64,000 bases of DNA from Amphritea sp. GTDB lineage: Bacteria > Pseudomonadota > Gammaproteobacteria > Pseudomonadales > Balneatricaceae. The stretch is taken from the NCBI RefSeq assembly GCF_016744155.1, contig NZ_JADGEW010000012.1, positions 47,257 through 111,256 of the forward strand. The letters run 5' to 3'. Shown here in pieces: positions 18,537 to 28,792 of this stretch (within the stretch, counting starts at the first letter, position 1; each line of letters begins with the position of its first letter). The position numbers and the translations under genes were made by a program. Below the pieces are notes generated by a model, which was not told where the DNA came from, did not search any database, and saw only the letters and a program-made list of their open reading frames with translations.

Positions 18537-19762
18537 TGAAGCGTGTTGTTGTAACAGGGATGGCGGGTTTCTCTCCGATCGGAAATGACTGGCAAACGAT
18601 CAGTGAAAGTCTGAGTGCATTAAAAACGGGTATTGTCAGAATGGATGAATGGGACATCTATGAGGGCCTTAATACCCGTCTGGCGGCGCCTGTTTTAGAT
18701 TTCACTATGCCTTCCCATTATAAAAGAAAAGACCTTCGCAGTATGGGACGGGTGGCACAGTTTGGTGTTTATAGTACTGAACGAGCACTCGCCGATGCGG
18801 GGCTGCTAAATTCTGAAAAATTGGGCCAGGGGCAGGTAGGTATCGCATTCGGCTCTTCGGCGGGAGATACCAAAGCATTTATTGATTTTGGCAATATGTT
18901 GATCAACCATTCATCAGACGGTCTGAATGCTAATTCCTATGTGAAGATGATGGCGCATACCGCCCCGGTAAATATTGGCGTCTATTTTGGTATCTGTGGT
19001 CGGGTTATCACTACCTCCAGTGCGTGTACCTCGGGTAGTCAGGGGATAGGTTACGCCTACGAGTCGATTAAATACGGTATGCAACAGGTGATGGTGGCGG
19101 GGGGCAGCGAAGGCTTGTGTGCTACTGAGGCGGCTGTATTTGATACGTTGTTTGCCACCAGTGTGGTCAATGATACGCCGGAGCTATCACCGCGCCCGTT
19201 TGATAAAGATAGGGATGGATTGGTGATCGGAGAGGGTGGCGGAACGCTGATTCTGGAAGAGCTTGAACATGCTTTGAATCGGGGTGCCAACATCTATGCG
19301 GAGGTTGTAGGTTTTGGTACAAACTCAGATGGCCAACATGTTACTCAACCTAATGCTGAGACAATGGAAAAGGCGATGCGGCTGGCGCTGACAGATGCAG
19401 AGGTATCTGCTACCGATATTGGTTATATCAGTGCTCATGGTACCGCGACAGCTCGTGGCGATATCGCAGAAAGTCATGCAACTGCAGCAATATTTGGTGG
19501 CGACACGCCGATTAGTTCACTGAAAAGTTATACAGGACACACCTTAGGTGCTTGCGGTGCGCTCGAGGCCTGGACCGCTATCGAGATGATGAATGACGGA
19601 TGGTTTTGTCCGACGGCAAATCTTGTGAATGTCGATCCTGAGTGTGCTGAACTTGATTACATAATGCATGAACGACGGAGCATTAATACTGAGTATGTTA
19701 TGAGCAATAACTTTGCTTTTGGCGGTATTAACACCTCTTTGATTTTTAAACGGTGGGCATAA
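18536..19762 (+). CDS. apeR: Beta-ketoacyl synthase (ApeR-like)
   Basis: 408-residue FabF-like condensing enzyme with the complete triad: Cys in TTSSACTSGSQG, His in SAHGTATARGD, His in YTGHTLGACGA. In aryl polyene systems it is the second full ketosynthase and last gene of the core, proposed to start or support elongation. It is followed by the hairpin repeat at 19769 and no T-rich terminator, so the transcript end is unclear. Confidence 0.92.
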   Translation: MKRVVVTGMAGFSPIGNDWQTISESLSALKTGIVRMDEWDIYEGLNTRLAAPVLDFTMPSHYKRKDLRSMGRVAQFGVYSTERALADAGLLNSEKLGQGQVGIAFGSSAGDTKAFIDFGNMLINHSSDGLNANSYVKMMAHTAPVNIGVYFGICGRVITTSSACTSGSQGIGYAYESIKYGMQQVMVAGGSEGLCATEAAVFDTLFATSVVNDTPELSPRPFDKDRDGLVIGEGGGTLILEELEHALNRGANIYAEVVGFGTNSDGQHVTQPNAETMEKAMRLALTDAEVSATDIGYISAHGTATARGDIAESHATAAIFGGDTPISSLKSYTGHTLGACGALEAWTAIEMMNDGWFCPTANLVNVDPECAELDYIMHERRSINTEYVMSNNFAFGGINTSLIFKRWA

Positions 19763-19768
19763 ATTAAG

Positions 19769-19824
19769 TTGCTAGAACGCCGCTCCGCGGCTGCTAGACG
19801 TGGCTTCGCCACTTGCTGGCGGCT
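19769..19824 (-). repeat. Hairpin repeat, two tandem units (3' end of the aryl polyene cluster)
   Basis: Two short hairpins 21 bases apart: GCCGC-tcc-GCGGC (19779-19791) and GTGGC-ttc-GCCAC (19800-19812), each flanked by TTGCTAG/TGCTAGAC. On the minus strand each unit reads AGCAA-stem-loop-stem-GTYCTAG, the same layout as the repeats near 32925, 34294, 56340, 56555 and 61842. The rest of 19825-20043 holds no gene I can support. Confidence 0.75.
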
Positions 19825-20043
19825 CGAAAAAGCGTAAAGGCATTCGTGCGGAGTTTTGGATTTAGGTTGATTGTCTGGGCTGTGTATCAAATACCTCAAT
19901 AGAGCTCTCGACACTTACAGAATTTCGCGGATTAATCTAACGTTACCTTGCAACGATACATCCCTTAAAAGCCTCCCCATCACCATGAAAGAGAGGCTCT
20001 ATTAGCCAGAAGCGTGTCTAGCAGGAACACGAAGCTTTCCGTT

Positions 20044-20901
20044 CTAGCTGCTGCTTTTAGAACTGGTTAAGAACTCTAAAATTTCGCCTCTTTCCCGAAT
20101 TAGATGCCGGGCTTTCGGCTGATAAATAACAGTGGCATTGGCGACATTGGCTTCAAGTCTTGTTTGGGTTACTTTGGAATCGAGTAGTACATCTTTACCG
20201 CCCACGATTGCCAGCACCGATGCCTGGATTTTTTTCAGGTCTTGGTCACTTAACAGTGGAAGCTTTTCGATTCGGGGTTGGAAGTTTTTGGTGATGAGCT
20301 CAAGAAACTTTCTGAATTCGAGCATTATTGGCGATGGTTTTTTATCCAGAGGGCCAAAAATCATCTGTCTTATCTTTCGTTTGCCCCAACCGCCCAGTAG
20401 CAATAACGGTAGCGCTTTGAACAGGAAGTTACGTTGAGGACCAACACCACCCGGTGCAAGTAGCGCCAGTTTGGTTACTTTATCCGGGCGTCGGGTTGCG
20501 TAATCCAACGCCAGCCAGCCACCTAATGATTCGCCAACGATAGCGACTTGAGATAGTCCTAGCTCAGATAGAACATCATCCAGCCAGAGGGCGTAAGCGT
20601 CTGAGCCCAGAAGGGGACGAGCACTCGCGCTAAAGCCGGGTTCGCCGATCATGTCGACAGCATAGATTCTGAAATGCTTAGACCAGGCTTCAATATCGAA
20701 ATACCAGGCGGACGCGTTAGACATAGAACCATGCAATAGCAGCAAAGGAGGTAAGGTTTCATCACCACAGCAAATCAAGTGGGTTTCGCCTTCACAGGTC
20801 GAGATTCTTAACTGATTACAGGCTACAGGCCACTGTTTGATAACGCTTTCGTAATGCTCCAGTACGGCCTGCTTACCTTCGGTGGATTTGTATATTGTCA
20901 T
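20044..20901 (-). CDS. Alpha/beta hydrolase
   Basis: 285-residue serine hydrolase fold: oxyanion LLLLHGSMSN, nucleophile elbow GESLGG, acid in GGKDVLLDS, and a late His in KARHLI. No signal peptide, so cytoplasmic. Substrate unknown; the layout is like haloperoxidase/esterase or carboxylesterase-type hydrolases. It lies alone between the pigment cluster and the reductase gene on the same strand. Confidence 0.85.
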   Translation of the reverse strand: MTIYKSTEGKQAVLEHYESVIKQWPVACNQLRISTCEGETHLICCGDETLPPLLLLHGSMSNASAWYFDIEAWSKHFRIYAVDMIGEPGFSASARPLLGSDAYALWLDDVLSELGLSQVAIVGESLGGWLALDYATRRPDKVTKLALLAPGGVGPQRNFLFKALPLLLLGGWGKRKIRQMIFGPLDKKPSPIMLEFRKFLELITKNFQPRIEKLPLLSDQDLKKIQASVLAIVGGKDVLLDSKVTQTRLEANVANATVIYQPKARHLIRERGEILEFLTSSKSSS

Positions 20902-21075
20902 TTTACGTCCCTGAGGGCCTGCTGGAATAAGTTAGGGTCACAGCTTACAGCGTAATGATGATGAAGGTTACTAAAAAGGAATTCAGTCAGCTTTCTCGAG
21001 TTATTTTCTGTTGGCGAGTTGGTGTTGAGTAAGCAGCTTAAGAGGGGGAGCGACAATTGAGGGGTGTACAGAAAC

Positions 21076-21107
21076 CAAAAAAACCAGCATTTCTGCTGGC
21101 TTTTTTT
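21076..21107 (-). terminator. Rho-independent terminator after the SDR gene
   Basis: CCAGCA-tttc-TGCTGG (21084-21099) flanked by an A-run on the left and seven Ts on the right, so it can work on both strands. It lies 20 bases past the stop of the minus-strand reductase gene. Confidence 0.85.
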
Positions 21108-21127
21108 AGGGCGAATCGAGTTGAGAA

Positions 21128-21889
21128 TTAAACTCGAAGAGCGCCATCAACTTCGATACAGCGACCATTTACATAGTCGTTTTCCAGGATGAAGGCTACA
21201 GTGTTAGCGATCTCCTGTGGCTTGCCCAGACGCTTAGCAGGGATGCCAGCTGCGATCTTTTCCAATGCTTCCGGCTTCATGCTCAAAACCATTTCGGTAG
21301 CGATGTAGCCTGGAGCGATAGATGCCGCACGGATACCGTAACGAGCCAGTTCTTTAGCCCAGGTAACAGCCATTGCCTGCACGCCTGCTTTAGTCGCAGT
21401 GTAGTTGGTCTGGCCCATGTTGCCGTGACGTGAGATTGAAGAGATATTGATGATGCAACCTTCGCAACCCAGTTCAATCATCTTGATAGCCGCTTCACGA
21501 CCGCAAAGGAAAGTACCGGTTAGGTTTACATCCATAACCAGGTTCCAGTTGTCCAGGCTCATCTTGCCAACAACTTTACCTTCTTTAACTTTTACAAACA
21601 GACCGTCGCGGGTTACACCGGCGTTGTTTACCAGGCCGTTCAGTGCGCCAAAATCGGCTGCAACATCAGTGAAGAGTTTTTCAACAGACGCTTCGTCAGC
21701 TACGTTTGCGATGTAACCACGGGCTTCAACACCGAATTCCATACACAGACCAATGGTCTCATCCAGACCTTCCTGATCCAGATCAGCTAGTGCCAGTTTT
21801 GCGCCTTTTTGCGCAAGTTCTAACGCCATAGCACGACCCAAACCACGACCACCGCCGGTTACAACGATTACTTTATCTTTCAATTCCAT
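21128..21889 (-). CDS. SDR-family 3-oxoacyl reductase (FabG/PhaB-like)
   Basis: 253-residue short-chain dehydrogenase: TGGGRGLG (11-18), NNAG, Ser in INISSISRHGNMGQ, YTATK, and SIAPGYIATEM. It could reduce 3-oxoacyl-ACP or acetoacetyl-CoA; sequence alone does not decide. A palindrome around TGCATTGCA lies about 55 bases before its start and resembles one before the phasin gene at 35720, which hints at polyhydroxyalkanoate metabolism (inference). Monocistronic, with its own terminator. Confidence 0.85.
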   Translation of the reverse strand: MELKDKVIVVTGGGRGLGRAMALELAQKGAKLALADLDQEGLDETIGLCMEFGVEARGYIANVADEASVEKLFTDVAADFGALNGLVNNAGVTRDGLFVKVKEGKVVGKMSLDNWNLVMDVNLTGTFLCGREAAIKMIELGCEGCIINISSISRHGNMGQTNYTATKAGVQAMAVTWAKELARYGIRAASIAPGYIATEMVLSMKPEALEKIAAGIPAKRLGKPQEIANTVAFILENDYVNGRCIEVDGALRV

Positions 21890-22310
21890 CAGTTCTACTA
21901 CCTTATCTTCTATATTTTAGTTTTTAATATAGCAGTTATTGTGCATTGCAAAATATGCTGAGTAAGAACTTATAACGCTTCTGCACAAATGTCTACCACC
22001 TAAAGGTGGTAAACGGCCAAATAGTTAATAAACAAAGACTTATATTGGTATTTATATCCTTTGTACTTATTAAGTAACTGATTAAAAAGAATTTATTTTG
22101 CATGGCGGCATGATGTATTTGTTACTTTTTTGCTGAAAATGCTGCGATAGCGCGTTGTCGGGCTGGGGTTGAAAAATCAAAAAATGTCCCTAACTATGTT
22201 GATTAACCGGCGTTTTTTCTGTTCGGTGCTCTTTAGTGCTAATTTGAGTCTAAAGATGAACTTATTTTTTAAAAGCCCGGTACGGTCCCGTGGCAGAAGG
22301 TTGGAGCACT
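21890..22310. other. Intergenic region between SDR gene and fxsA
   Basis: About 420 AT-rich bases. Contents I can support: the palindrome at 21939-21953 near the SDR start, and presumably divergent promoters. A 67-codon frame at 22169 has no ribosome site or recognisable protein, so I do not call it. Confidence 0.5.
21939..21953. promoter_or_regulatory. Candidate operator, TGCA-T-TGCA palindrome
   Basis: TTGTGCATTGCAAAA is close to an inverted repeat centred on TGCA-T-TGCA, 50-64 bases upstream of the SDR start. A similar TGTTGCACTGCACCA lies 63-77 bases before the phasin start. PHA repressors of the PhaR type use TGC/GCA-rich palindromes; assignment here is inferred. Confidence 0.4.
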
Positions 22311-22793
22311 ATGCGTTTTCTTTTTTTACTATTTATTATTGTTCCTGTTATAGAAATTACTCTGCTGATTAACGTAGGGCAGGCAATTGGTGCCTGGTAC
22401 ACCGTGGGTCTGGTTCTGTTATCGGCGTTTGTTGGCGTTAATATGTTGCGTTATCAGGGGCTTTCTACGTTGGGACGGGCTCAGCAACGGATGAACGAAG
22501 GTCAGATTCCCGGTAGTGAGATGATTGAAGGTATAGTGCTTGCCGTCGGTGGCGCGCTATTACTGACACCGGGGTTTGTAACTGATGTAATCGGTTTTCT
22601 CTGTCTGATTCCTTTTACGCGTAAGCGCTTTACTAAGTTGGTGATGAGCCGCTTTACAATGGTCGCTATGTCACAGCAGCAAAACGGTGAAAATCCTGAA
22701 ACCCCATTTGTTCATCGTGCTCGTCCTCTGCATCCTCAGGATAAAGGTCAAGAGGGTGATGTTATTGATGGCGATTTTCGTCGTGAAGATTAA
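22311..22793 (+). CDS. fxsA: FxsA family inner-membrane protein
   Basis: 160-residue membrane protein with three or four hydrophobic segments (MRFLFLLFIIVPVIEITLLI at the start; VLLSAFVGVNMLRYQGLST; LAVGGALLLTPGFVTDVIGF). FxsA (suppressor of F exclusion of phage T7) is commonly found just upstream of groES. Start: GGAG at 22303 precedes ATG 22311; the upstream GTG at 22290 gives an unlikely extension. The C-terminal tail is charged and cytoplasmic. Confidence 0.92.
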   Translation: MRFLFLLFIIVPVIEITLLINVGQAIGAWYTVGLVLLSAFVGVNMLRYQGLSTLGRAQQRMNEGQIPGSEMIEGIVLAVGGALLLTPGFVTDVIGFLCLIPFTRKRFTKLVMSRFTMVAMSQQQNGENPETPFVHRARPLHPQDKGQEGDVIDGDFRRED

Positions 22794-22811
22794 ATTTTTT
22801 TCTACTGGGCG

Positions 22812-22840
22812 TTGAAATGATTTTTACCGCCCCCATTTAT
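22812..22840 (+). promoter_or_regulatory. Sigma-32 heat-shock promoter of groESL
   Basis: TTGAAA at 22812-22817, a 13-base spacer, then CCCCATTTAT at 22831-22840, close to the sigma-32 consensus (CTTGAAA / CCCCATnT). It leaves a leader of about 80 bases before groES. No CIRCE element (HrcA site) is present. A small hairpin AGTGGC-ttag-GCCACT lies in the leader near 22861-22876. Confidence 0.8.
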
Positions 22841-22929
22841 TCAGTCATCTAATGGTACGTAGTGGCTTAGGCCACTGCGCTTTAAAACAAAAATCACTTT
22901 TTTGATCAAGAGATCAGGAGATAGATTCA

Positions 22930-23223
22930 ATGAAAATTCGTCCGCTTCACGACCGTGTTGTTGTTCGCCGTAATGAAGAAGAAGCAACTACCGCAAGTGG
23001 CATCGTGCTACCAGGTTCTGCTGCAGAAAAACCTAATCAGGGTGAAGTCCTGGCTATCGGTACTGGTCGTATCACCAGCACTGGTGAAGTGCAGCCTTTA
23101 GATGTTCAGGTTGGCGACACCGTACTGTTCGGTCAGTACGCAGGTTCTAACACCGTTAAAGTTGATGGTGAAGAGCTGCTAATCATGAATGAAAGCGATA
23201 TCTACGGTGTACTGGAAAGCTGA
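22930..23223 (+). CDS. groES: Co-chaperonin GroES
   Basis: 97 residues, standard length. Begins [18 protein letters not shown]; the mobile loop ([20 protein letters not shown]) and [18 protein letters not shown] are all typical. It forms the heptameric lid of GroEL. AGGAG at 22916-22920 precedes the ATG. First gene of the groESL operon. Confidence 0.98.
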   Translation: MKIRPLHDRVVVRRNEEEATTASGIVLPGSAAEKPNQGEVLAIGTGRITSTGEVQPLDVQVGDTVLFGQYAGSNTVKVDGEELLIMNESDIYGVLES

Positions 23224-23255
23224 TTTTAGCTGACTGATTAAACGTATCTGATTGA

Positions 23256-24929
<1,674 letters not shown>

Positions 24930-24956
24930 TACCGGCTTAATTAGCCTTAGCTATTT

Positions 24957-24990
24957 GAAAAGCCCCGTGTTCTGCACGGGGCTTTTCTTT
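24957..24990 (+). terminator. Rho-independent terminator of groESL
   Basis: AGCCCCGTG (24961-24969) pairs with CACGGGGCT (24975-24983), preceded by As and followed by TTTTCTTTT. Placed 30 bases after the groEL stop. Confidence 0.92.
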
Positions 24991-25063
24991 TGGCCAAAAA
25001 ACGGCTGAATAGTGTAAAATCTGCAATTCTTAACTGAACCCTCTATCTGACTGAGTGATTGAC

Positions 25064-26008
25064 ATGCGTGATCAGGATAAAGATCTGGACCTACCTAACT
25101 TTGGACCGGCTGAGCGGGAGCCTGAAATAAAAGCTTCTGTTAATGCGCCTGCTGAACCTAAGTCTGCCCCCCCGACGGGTGGGCAGTCTCAGAGTGGTAG
25201 TGGTGGTAATCACCAGCAGCCAGACCCGATTCAGAAGAGTGGTTCCGGTGGTAACGGCCTGAGTTTTTTTATCATTCTTTTGCTGGCGGCCTCAGTGGGT
25301 GGTTTGGCTTATTGGAACTATCTACAGCATGAGCAGCTATTAAGTCTTGAATCTGAGCGTCAAGGGATGGATGAGAAAGTGCTTGAGTTACAGCAGCTGT
25401 TACAGGTTGCTGAAAGTAGTGCAGCCCAGTCCGGTGAAACGTTACAGAGCCAAGTGCAGAAGCAGGCTTCTACTGCGCAACAGGAGTTCACAAAGTTGGG
25501 CTCCGATACGACCAAGCTTAACGCTGAAGTCGCTAAACTTTGGGTGGTAGCTCATCAGCGAAACACACCTAAAATTGCCGCGCTGGAAAAACAGCTGAAA
25601 GCAACTGAGGCGCTGACAGGTAGTCAGGCTAAGTCGCTTAAAAGTCTGGCCACCGACCTGGTAAAGCTGGGTAAACAGGTTAAATCGGCTGAAGCGAAAG
25701 GTAGTGATGCAGTTAGGCAGGTCGCAACCATCAAGCAGAGTGCGGCAACATTGAGTACTGAATTCCAGGTTCTTTCTGAAACTATTGAGACTGATCAGTT
25801 GGAGCAGCGAAAAAAGCTGTCAGCTTTTGCTGAACAGATTGTTGCTCTACAGGGTAATCAGAACTCGGCGGCTGGGCTTGAACGTCGAGTTAAAATAAAT
25901 GAGCAGGCAGTTAAAGCGATCGATGGTTCTCGATTGATGCTTAATAAAGAGTTACTGCAGATCAGGCAGAAACTGAATAACCTGCAGTTGAAAATTGAAC
26001 AGCTGTAA
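25064..26008 (+). CDS. Hypothetical single-pass membrane protein with long coiled coil
   Basis: About 314 residues. The N-terminal 60-70 residues are polar, rich in Pro, Gly, Ser and Gln, and probably disordered in the cytoplasm. One membrane helix (LSFFIILLLAASVGGLAYW) follows, then about 225 residues of Gln/Leu/Lys heptad-like sequence predicted to be coiled coil in the periplasm. No enzymatic motif is seen. The topology recalls HemX-like or envelope-spanning scaffold proteins, but I do not recognise the family. ATG 25064 is preferred over the in-frame GTG 25055. It may be co-transcribed with the GST gene 34 bases downstream. Confidence 0.72.
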   Translation: MRDQDKDLDLPNFGPAEREPEIKASVNAPAEPKSAPPTGGQSQSGSGGNHQQPDPIQKSGSGGNGLSFFIILLLAASVGGLAYWNYLQHEQLLSLESERQGMDEKVLELQQLLQVAESSAAQSGETLQSQVQKQASTAQQEFTKLGSDTTKLNAEVAKLWVVAHQRNTPKIAALEKQLKATEALTGSQAKSLKSLATDLVKLGKQVKSAEAKGSDAVRQVATIKQSAATLSTEFQVLSETIETDQLEQRKKLSAFAEQIVALQGNQNSAAGLERRVKINEQAVKAIDGSRLMLNKELLQIRQKLNNLQLKIEQL

Positions 26009-26042
26009 CGCAGAACTGGCTTAGGTCGAAAAGGATGCTTCA

Positions 26043-26657
26043 ATGATTAAGGTTTACGGCGGTGTTTATTCCAGAGCCAGTATGGTGATGTGTGTTCTTG
26101 AAACCCTGGGGTTGGAATATGAAAATATTCCGATGCTGCCGCGTAGCGAAGCGACTCAAAGTGAAGAGTACCGGGCTTTGAATCCTACCGGTAAGCTGCC
26201 AACACTCGTGGATGGCGATCTGGTGCTGTGGGAAAGTCAGGCGATTCTGTTCTACTTAGCACGAAAATATGGTGAAGCTACGCTTTGGGTTGATACCCTT
26301 GAGCAGGAAGCGGATCTGTATCGCTGGAGTTTGTTTATCAGTAATCAGATTGAGGCGCCGGCTCTGGATATGCTGTTGGCGGTTAAATACGCCCAGGGTG
26401 AGCCTGATCAGTCAGTTATTGATACTCAGGTTCAAACGCTGGCGCGTTTTCTGCCGGTGTTAGAGAATCATCTTCAGGGTGAGGAGTATTTGGTATCAGG
26501 CAAGCTGACAGTGGCGGACTTTCATGGAGCTGCGGTAATGTCCTGGCCAAAAGTTGTAGGGTTTGATTTCACACCATATCCAGCTGTCGAGAGTTGGTTA
26601 AGACGAATTCTTGCGTTACCGGTCCAGAAAAAAGTACGCTCGCAGGCCTCAGTCTGA
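26043..26657 (+). CDS. Glutathione S-transferase family protein
   Basis: 204 residues: an N-terminal thioredoxin-like domain (VYGGVYSRASMVMCVLETLGL, then NPTGKLPTL and WESQAILFYLARKYG for glutathione binding) and a helical C-terminal domain. There is no obvious catalytic Cys at the usual position; the Ser/Arg pair in YSRAS probably holds the thiol. Substrate unknown. Confidence 0.88.
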   Translation: MIKVYGGVYSRASMVMCVLETLGLEYENIPMLPRSEATQSEEYRALNPTGKLPTLVDGDLVLWESQAILFYLARKYGEATLWVDTLEQEADLYRWSLFISNQIEAPALDMLLAVKYAQGEPDQSVIDTQVQTLARFLPVLENHLQGEEYLVSGKLTVADFHGAAVMSWPKVVGFDFTPYPAVESWLRRILALPVQKKVRSQASV

Positions 26658-26750
26658 GGTTGTGTGTTTTTTATACAGTTTAGATGTTGCGATCCACTCC
26701 CAGTATGGGCAAAATAGTGGGTCTTTTTTGATGAGGAAGACGAAGCTTTA

Positions 26751-27311
26751 ATGGAAATACGTGCGTTTTTTGCGCTGGCCCTGCCGGATGCAGTGGCTCG
26801 CTGGCTAGCAGACCATGCTGATACATTGTGCCAGTATGATAAGCATGTGGAAGTAAATTGGGTGGATGCTGAGTCCTACCATCTGACACTCTGTTTTCTC
26901 GGTGCGATCTCTTTGGAGCAAGTTGATCGGTTAGAAGCGATTGCGCGGGGTAAGCTGGCTGATGTTAGGTCGTTTCAGGTTCATGTGAATACGGCTGATT
27001 ACTATCCGATCAGCAAGCAGTTGGCGGTAGTCGCTGCGCTGAGCCCGGGAGATGAAGCTTTGAGTCGCCTTAACCAGCAGATGATGGAAATCGCCTTAGA
27101 GGCGGGTATTGAGTTTGAAGAGGAAGACTTTAAACCCCATATTACGTTGGGACGGTTACCTGCCAAAAACCAATTTGTGCCGCCGCAGAATTGGCCGGGA
27201 CTTGATCTTTTCAGCCTGGCTGACTCGGTGATCTTGTTCCAGAGTAAACCCGGCGAACGCGGTTCGATTTATACGCCGTTGTTTGAAATACCTCTTCAGG
27301 ACATGGCTTGA
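26751..27311 (+). CDS. thpR: RNA 2',3'-cyclic phosphodiesterase (ThpR/LigT, 2H family)
   Basis: 186-residue 2H phosphoesterase with both HxTx motifs: YHLTLCFLG (about residues 43-51) and PHITLGRLP (about 129-137). It opens 2',3'-cyclic phosphates on RNA ends. AFFALALPD at the N-terminus is the family start. Stands 31 bases before trhP on the same strand. Confidence 0.9.
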   Translation: MEIRAFFALALPDAVARWLADHADTLCQYDKHVEVNWVDAESYHLTLCFLGAISLEQVDRLEAIARGKLADVRSFQVHVNTADYYPISKQLAVVAALSPGDEALSRLNQQMMEIALEAGIEFEEEDFKPHITLGRLPAKNQFVPPQNWPGLDLFSLADSVILFQSKPGERGSIYTPLFEIPLQDMA

Positions 27312-27342
27312 GCCAGTCCTTAACTTTTCTACGTTGTGACTA

Positions 27343-28707
27343 ATGTTTAAACCAGAACTCCTTTCGCCAGCGGGTACGCTGCGCAATATGAAATATGCCT
27401 TTGCTTACGGTGCTGATGCGGTTTATGCCGGTCAGCCTCGTTATAGTCTACGGGTACGTAATAACGATTTTAATCTGGATAACTTGCACGAGGGGATTAA
27501 TATCGCCCATGGGCAAGGTAAAAAGTTCTATGTGGCCAGTAACATCATGCCCCATAACAACAAGCTGAAAACCTATATTGATGACTTGCGTCCCGTTATT
27601 GAGATGGGGCCTGATGCCCTGATTATGTCGGACCCAGGCTTGATTTTGATGGTGAAAGAAAACTGGCCGGATATCCCTATTCATCTGTCAGTGCAGAGTA
27701 ATACCATGAACTGGGCCAGTGTTAAGTTTTGGCATCAGGCAGGTATAGAGCGGATTATTATGTCGCGTGAGCTGTCACTGGATGAGATCGCAGAGATGCG
27801 TGAAAAGTGTCCTGAGATGGAGCTAGAAGTTTTTGTTCATGGTTCTCTCTGTATCGCCTATTCAGGTCGTTGCCTGCTGTCCGGTTATATTAATCATCGT
27901 GACCCTAATCAGGGAACCTGCACTAACTCATGCCGCTGGAAATATGATGCTCATGAAGCGAAGCAGGACGATAATGGTGATCTGATTCCGGTGCAGAACT
28001 TTGATCCTAATGAGGCTCCGGTTCAGCCTGCTCTGGGTGAGGGTGAGCCTACGGATAGGAAGTATCTGTTACAGGAAGAGACCCGCCCGGGTGAGTATAT
28101 GCCTGCTTTTGAAGATGAGCATGGTACCTATATCATGAATTCCAAAGATCTTCGGGCGATTCAGCATGTACAGCGTTTATCGGAGATGGGTATTCACTCA
28201 TTGAAGATTGAAGGCCGGACTAAGTCTCATTATTACGTAGCTCGGGCGACTCAAGCGTATCGAAAGGCGATTGATGATGCCGCAGCGGGGCGTCCTTTCG
28301 ATATGAGCCTGATGGATAATCTGGAAAACCTGGCCAACCGGGGGTATACCGAAGGTTTCTATCGTCGCCATGTTCATGATGAATATCAGAACTATGAAAC
28401 CGGTCATTCCGTGGGTGTTCACCAGCAGTTTGTCGGTGAGGTGATCGGTCGTGATAAGGACAAGGGCACTGTCGATTTCGAGGTGAAGAACCGCTTTATG
28501 GTGGGTGATACTCTGGAATTGATGACGCCTACTGGAAATCAGAAATTCAAGCTTGATCAGATGGAAAGCCTGCAGGGTGAGGCGAGAGACTGTGCGCCGG
28601 GCTCGGGTCATAAAGTGCGTATACCACTGGATGTCGATGCTGACTTAGAATATGCATTGCTGATGCGTGACCTACCCAATGCACCGGCCTATGGAAGTGG
28701 TAACTGA
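27343..28707 (+). CDS. trhP: Prephenate-dependent tRNA uridine(34) hydroxylase TrhP (U32 family)
   Basis: 454 residues, the length of E. coli YegQ/TrhP. Begins KPELLSPAGTLRNMKYAFAYGADAVYAG. The U32 signature is in FVHGSLCIAYSGRCLLSGY, and further cysteines follow in GTCTNSC, proposed iron-sulfur ligands. It makes 5-hydroxyuridine at the tRNA wobble position in a prephenate-dependent way. It was formerly annotated as a peptidase; no protease activity is implied. Confidence 0.92.
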   Translation: MFKPELLSPAGTLRNMKYAFAYGADAVYAGQPRYSLRVRNNDFNLDNLHEGINIAHGQGKKFYVASNIMPHNNKLKTYIDDLRPVIEMGPDALIMSDPGLILMVKENWPDIPIHLSVQSNTMNWASVKFWHQAGIERIIMSRELSLDEIAEMREKCPEMELEVFVHGSLCIAYSGRCLLSGYINHRDPNQGTCTNSCRWKYDAHEAKQDDNGDLIPVQNFDPNEAPVQPALGEGEPTDRKYLLQEETRPGEYMPAFEDEHGTYIMNSKDLRAIQHVQRLSEMGIHSLKIEGRTKSHYYVARATQAYRKAIDDAAAGRPFDMSLMDNLENLANRGYTEGFYRRHVHDEYQNYETGHSVGVHQQFVGEVIGRDKDKGTVDFEVKNRFMVGDTLELMTPTGNQKFKLDQMESLQGEARDCAPGSGHKVRIPLDVDADLEYALLMRDLPNAPAYGSGN

Positions 28708-28722
28708 TTAGTTTTTATCTAT

Positions 28723-28750
28723 AAAAAAGGTATCTCGAGATACCTTTTTT
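28723..28750 (+). terminator. Rho-independent terminator after trhP
   Basis: A perfect 28-base palindrome: six As, GGTATCTC, GAGATACC, six Ts. Works in either direction; lies 16 bases after the trhP stop. Confidence 0.92.
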
Positions 28751-28792
28751 TATATCTATTTTATCTGTGTTTACGATGAATAAGCGGTAACT

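Noticed and set aside
22169..22372. 67-codon frame before fxsA
   Set aside because: Overlaps the fxsA start in another frame, lysine/phenylalanine-rich by AT content, no ribosome site.
22861..22876. CIRCE element before groES
   Set aside because: The only hairpin in the leader is AGTGGC/GCCACT; it does not match the TTAGCACTC-N9-GAGTGCTAA element.
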